Of a stretch of 64,000 bases of DNA, positions 7,731-17,405 are shown one piece after another (position 1 is the stretch's first letter; every line of letters starts with the position of its first letter). The notes under the pieces were generated by a model, which saw only the letters and a list, made by a program, of their open reading frames with translations, searched no databases and was not told the origin of the DNA. The DNA comes from SHXR01 sp046160305 (lineage in GTDB: Bacteria > Pseudomonadota > Gammaproteobacteria > Burkholderiales > SG8-39): contig JBJXGX010000151.1 of the NCBI GenBank assembly GCA_046160305.1, forward strand, positions 1 through 64,000, written 5' to 3'. The translations under genes were made by a program, and so were the position numbers.

Positions 7731-9095
7731 ATGAATTCAGAAACCGTCTCCATTCGCGTTACGCCGCAAGGCAGCCTAGAAGTCCTCTCTCAACAGGAAG
7801 TCGCCAAGCTCCTCGATGCGGGGGCGAGCGGCTTGTATCCGCTCTTTCGCCGCTGTGCGCTCGCGGTGCTGAACAGCGGCGCGCAGACCGACGACGCGAA
7901 ACAGCTCTTCGAGGCCTACGCCGATTTCGACGTGCAGATCGTGCGCCGCCCGTGGGGCCTGCAGCTCGATATTCGCAACGCACCGTCGAGTGCATTCGTC
8001 GATGGCGAGATGATTCAAGGCGTGAAGGAGCATCTGTTCGCGGTGCTGCGCGACATCGTCTATGTGGGCACCGAGATCGCGAGCGAACGATTCCAGCCGA
8101 GTGACCCCGCCAATATCACCAATGCGGTGTTCCACATCCTGCGCAACGCGCACATCCTGAAGGCGCGCGCGCGGCCCGATCTCATTGTGTGCTGGGGCGG
8201 ACATTCGATCAGCCGTGTCGAGTACGACTACACCAAGTTGGTCGGCTATCAGCTCGGCCTGCGTGGTTTGAACGTCTGTACCGGTTGTGGTCCGGGCGCG
8301 ATGAAGGGGCCGATGAAGGGCGCGACGATCGGACATTCGAAGCAGCGTTTCACCGGCGGGCGCTATATCGGCCTCACCGAGCCCGGCATCATCGCCGCCG
8401 AGCCGCCGAATCCGATCGCCAACCAGCTCGTCGTCATGCCCGATATGGAGAAGCGTCTCGAGGCGTTCGTGCGGGTCGGACACGGCATCGTCGTGTTTCC
8501 CGGCGGCGCCGGAACGGCGGAGGAAATCCTCTACCTGCTCGGCTTGCTGCTGCATCCGGACAATGCCGATATCCAATTGCCCGTTGTCTTCACCGGGCCA
8601 CGCGAAAGCGCCGAATATTTCAACCAGATCCACGAGTTGATCGGTGCAACGCTCGGTGAGGCCGCGCAGTCACGCTATACGATCCTCATCGACCAGCCGG
8701 AAGCCGTCGCGAGGGCGCTGCACGCCGGCATGCAACGCGTGCGAAGCCAACGGCGCGAAGGCGGCGATGCCTGGAATTTCAATTGGCTGCTGCATATCGA
8801 GCCCGAGTTTCAGGCGCCGTTCGAAGCGACCCACGAATCGATGGCGGCGCTCGCGCTCAGCATGGATCTGCCACGGCATCTTCTGGCCGCGCAACTTCGC
8901 CGAGCGTTTTCCGGCATCGTTACCGGCAATGTCAAGGAGCAGGGTGTGCGGCGCATCGAGGAGCATGGTCCATTCGAATTGCGCGGCGACAAGGCAATCA
9001 TGGAGCGCCTGGACGCATTGCTGCGTTCGTTCGTTGCGCAGCGGCGGATGAAGATCGCCGGCGACTACGTGCCGTGTTATCGGGTGGTGACGTGA
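7731..9095 (+). CDS. ppnN: PpnN-type nucleotide 5'-monophosphate nucleosidase (LOG family)
   Basis: This 454-residue protein matches the length of E. coli PpnN/YgdH. It has an N-terminal PpnN domain (about 1-140), then the LOG Rossmann core: DLIVCWGGHSISRVEYDYTK, GCGPGAMKGPMKGA and PGGAGTAEEILYLLG (about residues 257-270), the PGGxGTxxE motif that binds and cleaves nucleotides. A C-terminal extension (about 350-454) also matches the long form rather than short plant-type LOG proteins. Established role: hydrolysis of purine nucleotide monophosphates to base and ribose 5-phosphate, stimulated by (p)ppGpp. Cytoplasmic, monocistronic. Among the most secure identifications here. Confidence 0.93.
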   Translation: MNSETVSIRVTPQGSLEVLSQQEVAKLLDAGASGLYPLFRRCALAVLNSGAQTDDAKQLFEAYADFDVQIVRRPWGLQLDIRNAPSSAFVDGEMIQGVKEHLFAVLRDIVYVGTEIASERFQPSDPANITNAVFHILRNAHILKARARPDLIVCWGGHSISRVEYDYTKLVGYQLGLRGLNVCTGCGPGAMKGPMKGATIGHSKQRFTGGRYIGLTEPGIIAAEPPNPIANQLVVMPDMEKRLEAFVRVGHGIVVFPGGAGTAEEILYLLGLLLHPDNADIQLPVVFTGPRESAEYFNQIHELIGATLGEAAQSRYTILIDQPEAVARALHAGMQRVRSQRREGGDAWNFNWLLHIEPEFQAPFEATHESMAALALSMDLPRHLLAAQLRRAFSGIVTGNVKEQGVRRIEEHGPFELRGDKAIMERLDALLRSFVAQRRMKIAGDYVPCYRVVT

Positions 9096-9116
9096 TGGCC
9101 GCCCGCGTCGTCCCCC

Positions 9117-9760
9117 CTATTCCGCGCGGACGTTCGCCGCTTTGATGAGCCGTGCCCACTTCACCAACTCTGACTTTATGATCGCGCAGAATTCCCCTGG
9201 CGTACTTCCAACCGGATCCGCGCCCATCTGTTGAACAACTCAGCGCCCAGATTCGGCGCGCCGCCGGCGGCTGACGAGGAGTAGTGGATCTGCCCTGGAC
9301 GCGCGTTCGCAAGCGCAATCAACTCGGTTACGTTCTTCGCCATGAGCGACGAATGCGCGACCATGACGAAGTTGACCGCCACGACCTGCGTCAACGGCGC
9401 AAAGTCCTTCGGCGGATCGATCGTCATCTTCGGATAGAGGTGCTAGTTGACGGCAAGGTTGCCGAGCCTCCCCGTGAAAAGCGTGTAGCCGTCCGGGGCT
9501 GACTTCGCCGCAAGCTCAGTCCCGATGATTCCAGCCGCGCCCGCGCGATTCTCGACGACGACCGGCTGGCTCCAGCCTTCGCAGAGCTTTTGTCCGAGCC
9601 CTCGCGCGACGATGTCGGTTCCACCGCCCGGTGGGAACGCAACGATGATGCGGACCGAGCGCACCGGAAACAGCTCGGGCGTTTGCGCGCCGGTCGCGAC
9701 CGCTGCAAGGGCGGCCGCTACGAATACGGTGAAGAGTACGACATTATCCAGAAACGGCAT
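9117..9760 (-). pseudogene. Bug/TctC family binding protein, broken
   Basis: The start is well preserved: GGAGGA Shine-Dalgarno, ATG at 9760, signal peptide, then VRIIVAFPPGGGTDIVARG and PVVVENRAGAAGIIG. An in-frame TAG follows GNLAVN (9443-9445), after which the same frame goes on as HLYPKMTIDPPKDFAPLTQ. After GGAPNLGAELFN roughly 120 residues are missing, and the family C terminus (GADPVGSTPGEF ... LIKAANVRAE, stop at 9117-9119) resumes in another frame. So there is a nonsense codon, a large deletion and a frame change. Confidence 0.92.
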
Positions 9761-10035
9761 GCGTTCCTCCTGTTCAACGCAAAATCCGGTCCGCTGACGG
9801 TCTGGCTTCGTGTTCACACCCGCACCATACCCCAGGTATTGGCAGCGCGTTCCGACCATGCGCCGAAAAGATTCCGGATATTCACGCTCGCGGCTGTCCG
9901 GGTACGGCACTCTCATGCGTGCACTAGATGCAAGATGTGCGCCGAATTCGCGAGGGCGTGCTACAGGTGCTGGCGAAGGTTAGATGACGAGCGACCAATC
10001 GTCGGATCAGTCCATCGGACGCAGGCCAGAAAAGG

Positions 10036-11103
10036 TCAGATTCGAAAGCTCAAGTAATGACCGCCGTAGTACATGGCGACGAACGCCACGAGCAGACCGA
10101 AGAACATCGCGGTATGGGTGGTGGCGGTGGTGGCAAGGCTGGACCGCCTATCGAAGAGCGGGGCGACGGTGTTTTTGCCCAGTACCAGCATGACGAGCAC
10201 CACGATGATGACCGCATGCCCGATCGCATCGACCCTCCCGAATGTAGCAATCGCGGACAGGAAAAAAACGAGCAATAACGCTGCGGCCGCGCGTCCCGAC
10301 AAGGCGCCGGTAATCAACAGGAACGCCGCGCAGAACTCGACGAAACCAGCCGCGACCATATAGAGCTCGGGACTGAATCCGAACGTGATCTCCGGGCGAT
10401 CGAAAAGGATTGCGAAGCTCCATTCGGGAAACGCCCATTTCTCCACCGACGCCCAAAGCAGCGTAATGCCGGTCGCAATACGCAATACATTGAATGCGAG
10501 GGCTGGGCGCGTCGTGTGATAGATCGAATCGAGCACTAGATAAGCCGCGACGCCGAGAAAGATCGGATAGTCGAGCATATGGAACATCCCGTAGGCATTC
10601 ACGGCGTGGCCATAAAGCAGCACGATCCCTACGCCCGCGATCGACTGTGTGCGCGTCGACAGGACGAGGAGGCCGATCGCGAGCTGGACCCAGCGTACCC
10701 ACGCATCCCCTGTTTTCAACTCCGGCGTAAGGATGATTCCGCCGAACATGACCAGGGAAATGAAGAACAGACTAACGCCGATGCGCAACAGGGCCGGAAA
10801 GTAGCGCGCGACGATCGCCGTCAATGCCTCCGCGCGTCGGTGCGGCCAGGACTGCTTCCACGCGAGCGCTCGATCGACATAGGCGACGGCGAACATCAGC
10901 GGCAGCACCAGCGCGCAGAAGACCAGAAAATATTCGCCGAACAAGACCTGCAGCGGTGGGCGAGGCGGGCAAAACAGGTCGTAGCTCGCGAACCACTTGA
11001 CATGTGCATGCGCGACGCCCGGCGTGAGCAGCACCACACTCGCGCATAACGGAAGGATCGGAGACCTCGCGGCATTGCCGGAAAGGCTGTTCGCTGCATA
11101 CAT
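10036..11103 (-). CDS. Polytopic inner-membrane protein, DoxX-like second half
   Basis: The 355-residue protein has about eight or nine hydrophobic segments, for example QVLFGEYFLVFCALVLPLMF, LLRIGVSLFFISLVMFGGII, AAALLLVFFLSAIATFG and AVIIVVLVMLVLG. The first hydrophobic stretch ending VAHAHVKWF looks like a cleavable or anchoring signal. The second half (NVLRIATGITLLWASVEKWAFPEWS ... GFVEFCAAFLLITGALSGRA) resembles the four-helix DoxX fold, which is often linked to redox or thiosulfate metabolism. The ATG follows GAGGGAGCACCTG. It diverges from a dihaem peroxidase gene, which may hint at redox stress. No definite function. Confidence 0.7.
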   Translation of the reverse strand: MYAANSLSGNAARSPILPLCASVVLLTPGVAHAHVKWFASYDLFCPPRPPLQVLFGEYFLVFCALVLPLMFAVAYVDRALAWKQSWPHRRAEALTAIVARYFPALLRIGVSLFFISLVMFGGIILTPELKTGDAWVRWVQLAIGLLVLSTRTQSIAGVGIVLLYGHAVNAYGMFHMLDYPIFLGVAAYLVLDSIYHTTRPALAFNVLRIATGITLLWASVEKWAFPEWSFAILFDRPEITFGFSPELYMVAAGFVEFCAAFLLITGALSGRAAAALLLVFFLSAIATFGRVDAIGHAVIIVVLVMLVLGKNTVAPLFDRRSSLATTATTHTAMFFGLLVAFVAMYYGGHYLSFRI

Positions 11104-11663
11104 CAGGTGCTCCCTCTTTTGACGATCGCCACGGGCGGTTCACATCGCTAGCCCGGCGCGATTCGACACGCACTAGCCCCGCCAAGAGCGATCGAGCGGA
11201 GAGGGAATGCACGACTCTTACGTCTCCGTCGGCGTCCTGCAGACGCCAGCCCTCGATCAATCGGGAGGTTTTAGTTTTTAAATCCTGAGACATTTTACGC
11301 ATACAACATCGGTGTGTAACGTCTGTTTCAGATCAGAGGTCAGATGGCAAGGTCAAAATTAACGTGATCATTGGCTCGATGAATGCCGATTTGTATCGTG
11401 CGTTCGCATCGCATTGATTTATTTGCAATTTTGTAACTATCACACCCTGTGATGTCGCTGACTTCCAGCGCCAATAAAGTCACATGTTTGTGCTGCGGAC
11501 CGATGACAGGTACTGAGTAACGGATGAGCGGTCGTCGATGACCAGACGGTTGGCAGAAGATCAAGACGGCATCGACGCGTCCAAACGATGCCTGAAGACT
11601 CGACTCACACATGGCGCTCGGGCGCTTCGTTTGGCGTCCGCATCGAGTGCCGAGGCGACATCA
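11104..11663. other. 560-base divergent intergenic region
   Basis: No supported gene. About 11270-11480 is clearly more AT-rich than its surroundings, with TTTTAGTTTTTAAAT near 11268-11282. An ATCACA-CCC-TGTGAT inverted repeat lies at 11439-11453. The divergent promoters of the membrane protein and the cytochrome c peroxidase probably lie here, but I cannot pick a convincing -35/-10 pair. Confidence 0.5.
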
Positions 11664-12653
11664 ATGCAGAGCAACTCGTGTTTCCATAGCACCGGACGCC
11701 GCGCGATTGCCGGCCTTTCCGCCATTGCCCTTTGTCTGGGTTTTCAAAATGTCTCGATCAGCCAGGAAAGCGAGCCCATTCGCCCGATTCCAACCGAAAC
11801 GAATCTCGACGCACGAAAGGTGGCGTTGGGCGAGCTACTATTCAATGATCGTCGCATCTCGAAAGACGGCAGCGTCTCGTGCGCTTCGTGTCACGACTTA
11901 AAGAGGGGGGGCACTGATCGTTCGCCTGTTTCAATCGGCGTGGGCGGCGCCAAGGGCATCATCAATTCCCCCACGGTCTTCAACGCCGCACTCAACTTCC
12001 GCCAGCATTGGGACGGCCGCGCCGCGTCCCTTGAGGATCAGATCACGGTCGCCCTGGAAGCCCCGCGCGCGATGGCGACGACTTGGCCGGTGGTGGTTGG
12101 GAAACTAAACCAAGACGCAGCCCTCATCACGGCGTTCAAAGAGATCTATCGCGATGGATTGGTGAAGAAGAATGTCCAGGACGCGATCGCAACATTTGAA
12201 CGCTCGCTCGTTACGCCCAATGCCCGATTCGACAAATACCTACGCGGCGACAAATCGGCGATCACGGCCGAGGAGTTGCGCGGCTATCAGCTGTTCAAGA
12301 ACTACGGCTGCGTCGCGTGCCATCAGGGCGTAAATGTCGGTGGCAACATGTTCCAGCGCTTCGGCGTAATGAGCAACTACTTCAACGCGGACGGAACGGT
12401 CAATCCCGCGGATCTCGGGCGCTTCAACGTCACAAAGAACGAGGCGGACCGCCACGTATTCAAGGTGCCCAGCCTTCGCAACGTCGCGTTGACCGCGCCC
12501 TATTTCCACAACGGTTCGGCGGCAACGCTCGAGGAGGCGGTGGATGTCATGATTCGCTTCCAGCTAGGCCGCACGGTTCCAGACGATCACAGGTCATTGA
12601 TCATCAAATTCCTGCACACCCTCACTGGAGAGTATAAGGGCGCGCCGCTCTAG
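11664..12653 (+). CDS. Dihaem cytochrome c peroxidase (CcpA/MauG family)
   Basis: A 329-residue periplasmic protein. Residues 1-33 form a signal peptide. There are two CxxCH haem-binding sites: C73-A-S-C76-H77 and C216-V-A-C219-H220, matching the high- and low-potential haems of bacterial cytochrome c peroxidases. FNAALNFRQHWDGRAASLEDQ and KVPSLRNVALTAPYFHNG are also family hallmarks. It reduces H2O2 with electrons from small c-type cytochromes. The frame runs back to 11538, but the ATG at 11664 gives the signal peptide and follows GAGG. A kinase/response-regulator pair follows on the same strand after 160 bases. Confidence 0.92.
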   Translation: MQSNSCFHSTGRRAIAGLSAIALCLGFQNVSISQESEPIRPIPTETNLDARKVALGELLFNDRRISKDGSVSCASCHDLKRGGTDRSPVSIGVGGAKGIINSPTVFNAALNFRQHWDGRAASLEDQITVALEAPRAMATTWPVVVGKLNQDAALITAFKEIYRDGLVKKNVQDAIATFERSLVTPNARFDKYLRGDKSAITAEELRGYQLFKNYGCVACHQGVNVGGNMFQRFGVMSNYFNADGTVNPADLGRFNVTKNEADRHVFKVPSLRNVALTAPYFHNGSAATLEEAVDVMIRFQLGRTVPDDHRSLIIKFLHTLTGEYKGAPL

Positions 12654-12813
12654 CCTTCGGTGCGGCAGAGTCAGGCGGCCCGCGACCGTTCGAGCATGAA
12701 CTCGATCGATACACGCTTTACCCATCGATGCGCCTCATATCCTGTCTGCAAATTGCACTGGTTTTCGCCGTCGCTTCTCGAGCGTTTCAACCGGTTAGTG
12801 CTGGAGCCCTTTC

Positions 12814-14622
12814 ATGAACCTGAGTCGGTCCTTCCTCGGTAGGCCCGCAATTCGATATGGAATCGGTGCGGCCGTGCTCGCGCTCATCCTCCTCATGCTG
12901 ATCGCGAAGACGCGCATTGTCGATTTCGAGACGCACAACCAGATCATCGGCCAGCTTCGCCTGTTGAAGCAGATCGATGCCGAGTGGAACACGGACGTGC
13001 TGCGCTCGAAGATGGGGTTGAACACGAACTACGATCCGATCGCAAGTCCGCTACCGATCATCCATGAGCTCGAGTCGGCCCTCACCGAGCGCACGAGCTG
13101 GCTCGGCATCAATCAGCAGCGCGATCTTGGACGCATCATCCAGCTTCTCGATAGCCACAAGGACCTGATGCGCAACAAGACGAACGCCATCGAATATTTC
13201 AAGTCGCAGAACGCGGTTCTGCGCAACTCGCTCCACTACCTGCCGGTCGCCGTCGCGGAAGTGGGGGAGGCGGCGAGATCGGACGGTTTGCCCGCGGCCC
13301 GGCGCTTCGAGTTGGAGAACGCCACGACGGGCCTGCTCTCCGAGGCCATGACGTACGTGCAGCTTCCCGAAGCCGAGCGGCGTGAACGGATCCAGGAGGG
13401 GATCAACAAGCTGAGCGAGTCGGTTGCGAATCTGCCGAACGCGACCCGCGTGCGCATCGACCAGTATCTCAATCACCTCACGACGGTCCTCGCGCACGAT
13501 GATATTGGCCGGCGCGTGCTGTCGGTAGTGTCGCGATTCCCGACCGGTAAGAGCCTCGATTTCCTGAGCGACACCTACACGGCCGAACATGAGCAGATCC
13601 TCGTCGAACAGCAGAACTACCGCATCGGGCTGATCGCCTACTCGACGTTCTTGCTTGTTCTCCTTATCTACTACGGGTGGCGGCTGGTGAGCAGTTTTCG
13701 ATTACTCAATCGCACCAACAACGATCTGCGCGACACTAATCAGCGCCTGAAAGAGTCGCAGGTGCAATTGATCCAGTCGGAGAAGATGTCCGCGCTCGGG
13801 CAGATGGTCGCCGGCATCGCGCACGAGATCAATACCCCACTTGCGTACGTGAAGGGCACCCTCGATGTCGTGAAAGAGCACGTGGAGAAATTCAAGCGTC
13901 TTGCCATTGAATGCCGACAACTCGCGCATGTCGCGCGCGACAACGATGGCGGCAATGAGCATATGGCTCGACATTTCTCGGAGGTCGCGAAGATGGCGAT
14001 CGATATCGTCGACAACGAGGTCCTCGATGAGTCGGAGGATCTGTTGCGCGAAGGCTCCCGCGGCATCGGTCAGATCGCCGATATGGTCGTGAACCTGAAG
14101 AACTTCAGCCGCATAGACCGGGTCCGGGCGGTCGAATTCGATTTACGCGAAGGCATCGAGAGCACGCTAATGCTCGCGAAGAACCTTCTCAAAAACAAGA
14201 TTACGATTACCAAGGCGTTCGACCCGATCCCGAAGGTGATGTGCGCACCTTCGCAGATCAATCAGGTCTTTCTCAACATCCTGTCGAATGCGACCCAGGC
14301 AATCGTCGATACCGGGGAGATCACGATTCGGACCGCGCAGCACGACGATAAGCACGTACGCATAGAGATACAGGACGACGGAGCGGGAATTCCCGCCGAC
14401 GTGCTGCCCAAGATCTTCGACCCGTTCTTCACGACCAAGGAGATCGGCAAAGGCACCGGTATGGGGCTGTCGATTTCCTACAAGATTATCGAAGAACACG
14501 GCGGACGGATCCTCGTCGATAGCGAGGTCGGCCTTGGTACCTCGTTCTCGATTATCTTACCGATCCGGCAGGCGCCCGAGCCGGTGGCGAACGAGGCGGA
14601 CGAATGGCGACAAGCAGCCTGA
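12814..14622 (+). CDS. Membrane sensor histidine kinase, DAHL-like sensor domain
   Basis: The 602-residue protein has a TM helix at about 14-30, a periplasmic all-helical region (about 35-265), a second TM (about 271-292), a coiled-coil linker, then HisKA with MVAGIAHEINTPLAYVKG (phospho-acceptor H337) and an HATPase domain: N box NQVFLNILSNATQAI, IQDDGAGIP, DPFFTTKEIGKGTGMGLSIS. The periplasmic segment (HNQIIGQLRLLKQIDAEWN, then repeat-like helices) looks like the DAHL ligand-binding domain; that assignment is from memory of the pattern. Its 3' end overlaps the response-regulator gene by 19 bases, so the two form one unit. The signal is unknown. Confidence 0.92.
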   Translation: MNLSRSFLGRPAIRYGIGAAVLALILLMLIAKTRIVDFETHNQIIGQLRLLKQIDAEWNTDVLRSKMGLNTNYDPIASPLPIIHELESALTERTSWLGINQQRDLGRIIQLLDSHKDLMRNKTNAIEYFKSQNAVLRNSLHYLPVAVAEVGEAARSDGLPAARRFELENATTGLLSEAMTYVQLPEAERRERIQEGINKLSESVANLPNATRVRIDQYLNHLTTVLAHDDIGRRVLSVVSRFPTGKSLDFLSDTYTAEHEQILVEQQNYRIGLIAYSTFLLVLLIYYGWRLVSSFRLLNRTNNDLRDTNQRLKESQVQLIQSEKMSALGQMVAGIAHEINTPLAYVKGTLDVVKEHVEKFKRLAIECRQLAHVARDNDGGNEHMARHFSEVAKMAIDIVDNEVLDESEDLLREGSRGIGQIADMVVNLKNFSRIDRVRAVEFDLREGIESTLMLAKNLLKNKITITKAFDPIPKVMCAPSQINQVFLNILSNATQAIVDTGEITIRTAQHDDKHVRIEIQDDGAGIPADVLPKIFDPFFTTKEIGKGTGMGLSISYKIIEEHGGRILVDSEVGLGTSFSIILPIRQAPEPVANEADEWRQAA

Positions 14623-15626
14623 GCGAACGAATCAAAAGGGATCACGCGGAGCCATCGGTCATGGCGCAGGATCGAATCACCATTTTGTTCGTCGACGACG
14701 AAGAGGCGGTCGTCAAGACGTTGCGCGCGATCTTTCGTTTCGACCACAACGTTTTGACCGCGACCAGCGGCGCCGAGGCACTCGAGCTCCTGAAGATTCG
14801 CGATGTGCACGTCATCGTAAGCGATCAGCGCATGCCGGGCATGAGCGGCCTGCAGCTTCTGACAAAGGTGCGCGAAGCCTCGCCCAATACGATTCGGATC
14901 CTGCTAACGGGTTTCTCCGATCTCGCGGCGATCGTTGGCTCGGTCAATGAAGGAGAGGTATTCCGGTTCATCAGCAAACCGTGGAATCACGCCGAAATCA
15001 AGTCCATTGTCGGACAAGCGGCATCAATCGCGACGCAAACGGCGGGGATAGCCGTCAAGCATACAGCGCAGACCCAAGCTATCGCGCCCGATCCTTCGGG
15101 GGCGCCTGCTCCCCTATTCATCAGCCAACATCTGCTTGTCCTCGACGATGACCCGTTGATAGCGCAAGCGGTGCGCAAGCTGTTCGACAACGTACTCGAA
15201 GTGCACGCGGCGGGCAGTCTCAGCCAAGCGCTCAGTGTCCTACAGCAAACGGATGTTTCGGTGCTCGTTTCCGACCTTCGCGTCAACGGCGAAGATTTGC
15301 GACCTTTTCTGCGGATCCTCAAGCAACGCTACCCCCTGATTCAGGCGGTGCTTACCACCGGCATGGTCGATTCCGACGAGATCATCAATCTCATCAACAA
15401 GGCGCAGATCTATCGCTTCACAAGCAAGCCTCTGAGCTACGGCGCACTCAAGCTGAGCGTTGCGGCAGCCATGCGCCAGCATGCGATCTATGCGGAACAT
15501 CCGGAGCTTCTCGTGCGCCATCAGGTTGAGGCGTTTCATCCCGAAGAGGTGAAGCCCTCGCTCGTGTCGAGCATTCTCGCCAGCTTGCAATCGATCAAGA
15601 AGCGCTTCGGGCTAATCAATCACTGA
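14604..15626 (+). CDS. Response regulator with two receiver domains and no output domain
   Basis: This 340-residue protein has REC1 (about 25-140: ILFVDDEEAVVKTL, phospho-acceptor D74 in VSDQRMPGMSG, LLTGFSD, FRFISKPWN) and REC2 (about 170-290: LLVLDDDPLIAQAV, D224 in VSDLRVNGED, YRFTSKPLS). REC2 has a degenerate loop after the Asp (LRVNGED instead of xxMPxMxG). The last 50 residues show no DNA-binding, HD-GYP or GGDEF motif. REC1 resembles the receivers of RpfG-type proteins. The start at 14604 overlaps the kinase gene and follows GAGGCGGACGA; an internal ATG at 14661 is possible. It may act as a phosphorelay intermediate or signal by protein contact. Confidence 0.9.
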   Translation: MATSSLSERIKRDHAEPSVMAQDRITILFVDDEEAVVKTLRAIFRFDHNVLTATSGAEALELLKIRDVHVIVSDQRMPGMSGLQLLTKVREASPNTIRILLTGFSDLAAIVGSVNEGEVFRFISKPWNHAEIKSIVGQAASIATQTAGIAVKHTAQTQAIAPDPSGAPAPLFISQHLLVLDDDPLIAQAVRKLFDNVLEVHAAGSLSQALSVLQQTDVSVLVSDLRVNGEDLRPFLRILKQRYPLIQAVLTTGMVDSDEIINLINKAQIYRFTSKPLSYGALKLSVAAAMRQHAIYAEHPELLVRHQVEAFHPEEVKPSLVSSILASLQSIKKRFGLINH

Positions 15627-15650
15627 GCCGGCCTGGCCCTCGATTCAATT

Positions 15651-17378
15651 TCAATCCGAAGTTGGCCTCGTCATGTCGACACCGAGTTCCTGCGCGATCG
15701 CGTCCCGCAACTCCACCTTTCTCACTTTGCCACTGGCGGTGGTCGGAAACGCGTCGACGAAACGAACATGCTTGGGCACCTTGAACCGGCTCATGTTCGT
15801 GCGACACCATGCGCGGATGTCCTCGGCCGAGACGTTCGACCCATCCCGTAGGCGGATAAATGCGACCACCTCCTCGCCCATGGTTCGATCCGGCACGCCC
15901 ACCACTTGCGCCTCGGCGATGGCGGCATGGCGCAGGAGAATCCCTTCGACTTCGGCTGGATAGATGTTCTCGCCACCGCGAATGATCATGTCCTTCACCC
16001 GGCCGACGATACGCATCGTGCCATCGCGATCGAGCGTGGCACGATCCCCCGAATGCAGCCAGCCCTCGACATCGATGGCCTCGGCCGTCTTCTCGGGAAG
16101 GCGGTAGTAGCCCTGCATCAGGCAGTAGCCGCGGATCAAGAGCTCGCCTTGCTCGCCGATCGGCGTGGTGTGGCCGGTGGCCGGATCGATGATTTTCACC
16201 TCGGTGTGCGCGAGCGGCCGACCCACCGTCGCCGATTTCATCTCGAACGAATCGTCGGGCAAGGTGAAAGTGATCATCGGACTGCATTCGGTCATGCCCA
16301 TGCCGATCATCGGATCAGCGCCCCACTTCGCCTTGATCTCCTCCATCAGCGGGACCGGGATCGGCGTGCCGCCGGTGATAACCATGCTCAAGCTGGTCGG
16401 CACCAGCTCGCCGGACCGGAATCGCGGTTCCTCGAGCATTGCGATGAACATGGGCGGTGTACCCATGAAGATCGTGCCGCTCTCGGCCTGGATGAGCTCC
16501 AGCATCTTCGCTGCCTGGAAGCTGATGCCCATGATCAGCGTGCTGCCCGCCGCGAGGTTGCCGAGCACACAGAGGATGCAGCCCGCCGCGTGGAAGAGCG
16601 GCATCGGGGTCACAAAGCGATCGGCCGCCGTCAACTGGACGCGCTGGGCCACGAGCCACGCGTTGTTCACGATCGCATGATGGGTGAGCATCGCGCCCTT
16701 TGGGAATCCGGTGGTGCCGCTGGTGTACTCGATCTGCGCGACGTCTTCCGGGTGTACCGATCGGGCTCGCTCCCGCAATGCCGCTTCGGTGGTGGCCGAC
16801 CCGCCCGCCACGACCTCGGCAAACGTCATGAATCCCGGCGCGCTCGCGCCGCCTAACAACACCAGATGTCGCAGCGATGGGAAGCGCTTCTCGTTTGCCG
16901 GCATCGCAGCGGGGCCGCCTGCGTCAAGTCCTTGCATCAGCTCGTTCAGGATCGCAACGAACGCGTTGTCACGATACGTATCGACAACGAAGAGCGTATC
17001 CGCTTCGCTTTGTTCGAGTACATACGCAAGCTCGTCTCGTCGGTACGCGGGATTGACCGTGACCATGATCGCGCCGATTCGCGCCAGCGCCATCTCGAGG
17101 AGGATCCACTCGGGAATGTTCGGCGCGAGCACGGCTACTTTTCGATCGCGTTCGATGCCAAGGGCGATGAGGCCCTTCGCGAGCCGATCGGATTCATCGC
17201 GCAATCCGGCGAAGGTCCAGCGAATGTCAATGTCGAGCTCGGGATAGCGATACACCACCGCTTCGCGCTCGGCGAATCGCTCGGCCTGCCGGTCGAGGAG
17301 CTGTCCGACGGTGAGATCGAGCAGCTCGATGCCTTCGGATTCGGCGGTCCAGCGGCTTTCGTTCGCGGCGATGGCCAT
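15651..17378 (-). CDS. AMP-dependent acyl-CoA synthetase (fatty-acid-type)
   Basis: A 575-residue ANL-superfamily ligase. The P-loop is IEYTSGTTGFPKGAMLTHH; A5 is MIGMGMTECSP; the hinge/A8 region is GRVKDMIIRGGENIYPAEVE; the catalytic A10 lysine is in TTASGKVRKVELRD. It activates a carboxylic acid via acyl-AMP to acyl-CoA in the cytosol; specificity is unknown, medium or long chain being likely by overall resemblance. AAGGAC precedes the ATG. It is the last gene of a minus-strand run (Bug, AidB-like dehydrogenase, MDR, this gene), so it probably activates a substrate that the dehydrogenase then oxidises. Its end is convergent with the response regulator, 24 bases apart. Confidence 0.92.
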   Translation of the reverse strand: MAIAANESRWTAESEGIELLDLTVGQLLDRQAERFAEREAVVYRYPELDIDIRWTFAGLRDESDRLAKGLIALGIERDRKVAVLAPNIPEWILLEMALARIGAIMVTVNPAYRRDELAYVLEQSEADTLFVVDTYRDNAFVAILNELMQGLDAGGPAAMPANEKRFPSLRHLVLLGGASAPGFMTFAEVVAGGSATTEAALRERARSVHPEDVAQIEYTSGTTGFPKGAMLTHHAIVNNAWLVAQRVQLTAADRFVTPMPLFHAAGCILCVLGNLAAGSTLIMGISFQAAKMLELIQAESGTIFMGTPPMFIAMLEEPRFRSGELVPTSLSMVITGGTPIPVPLMEEIKAKWGADPMIGMGMTECSPMITFTLPDDSFEMKSATVGRPLAHTEVKIIDPATGHTTPIGEQGELLIRGYCLMQGYYRLPEKTAEAIDVEGWLHSGDRATLDRDGTMRIVGRVKDMIIRGGENIYPAEVEGILLRHAAIAEAQVVGVPDRTMGEEVVAFIRLRDGSNVSAEDIRAWCRTNMSRFKVPKHVRFVDAFPTTASGKVRKVELRDAIAQELGVDMTRPTSD

Positions 17379-17405
17379 GGGGTCCTTGGCTACACGTCAA
17401 ATTTC

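Noticed and set aside
9443..9445. TAG as pyrrolysine or suppressed stop in the Bug gene at 9117-9760
   Set aside because: The same gene also lacks about 120 residues and changes frame downstream, so it is simply a pseudogene.
11439..11453. ATCACA-CCC-TGTGAT as a CRP site
   Set aside because: CRP sites are TGTGA-N6-TCACA; here the arms face the opposite way with only three bases between.
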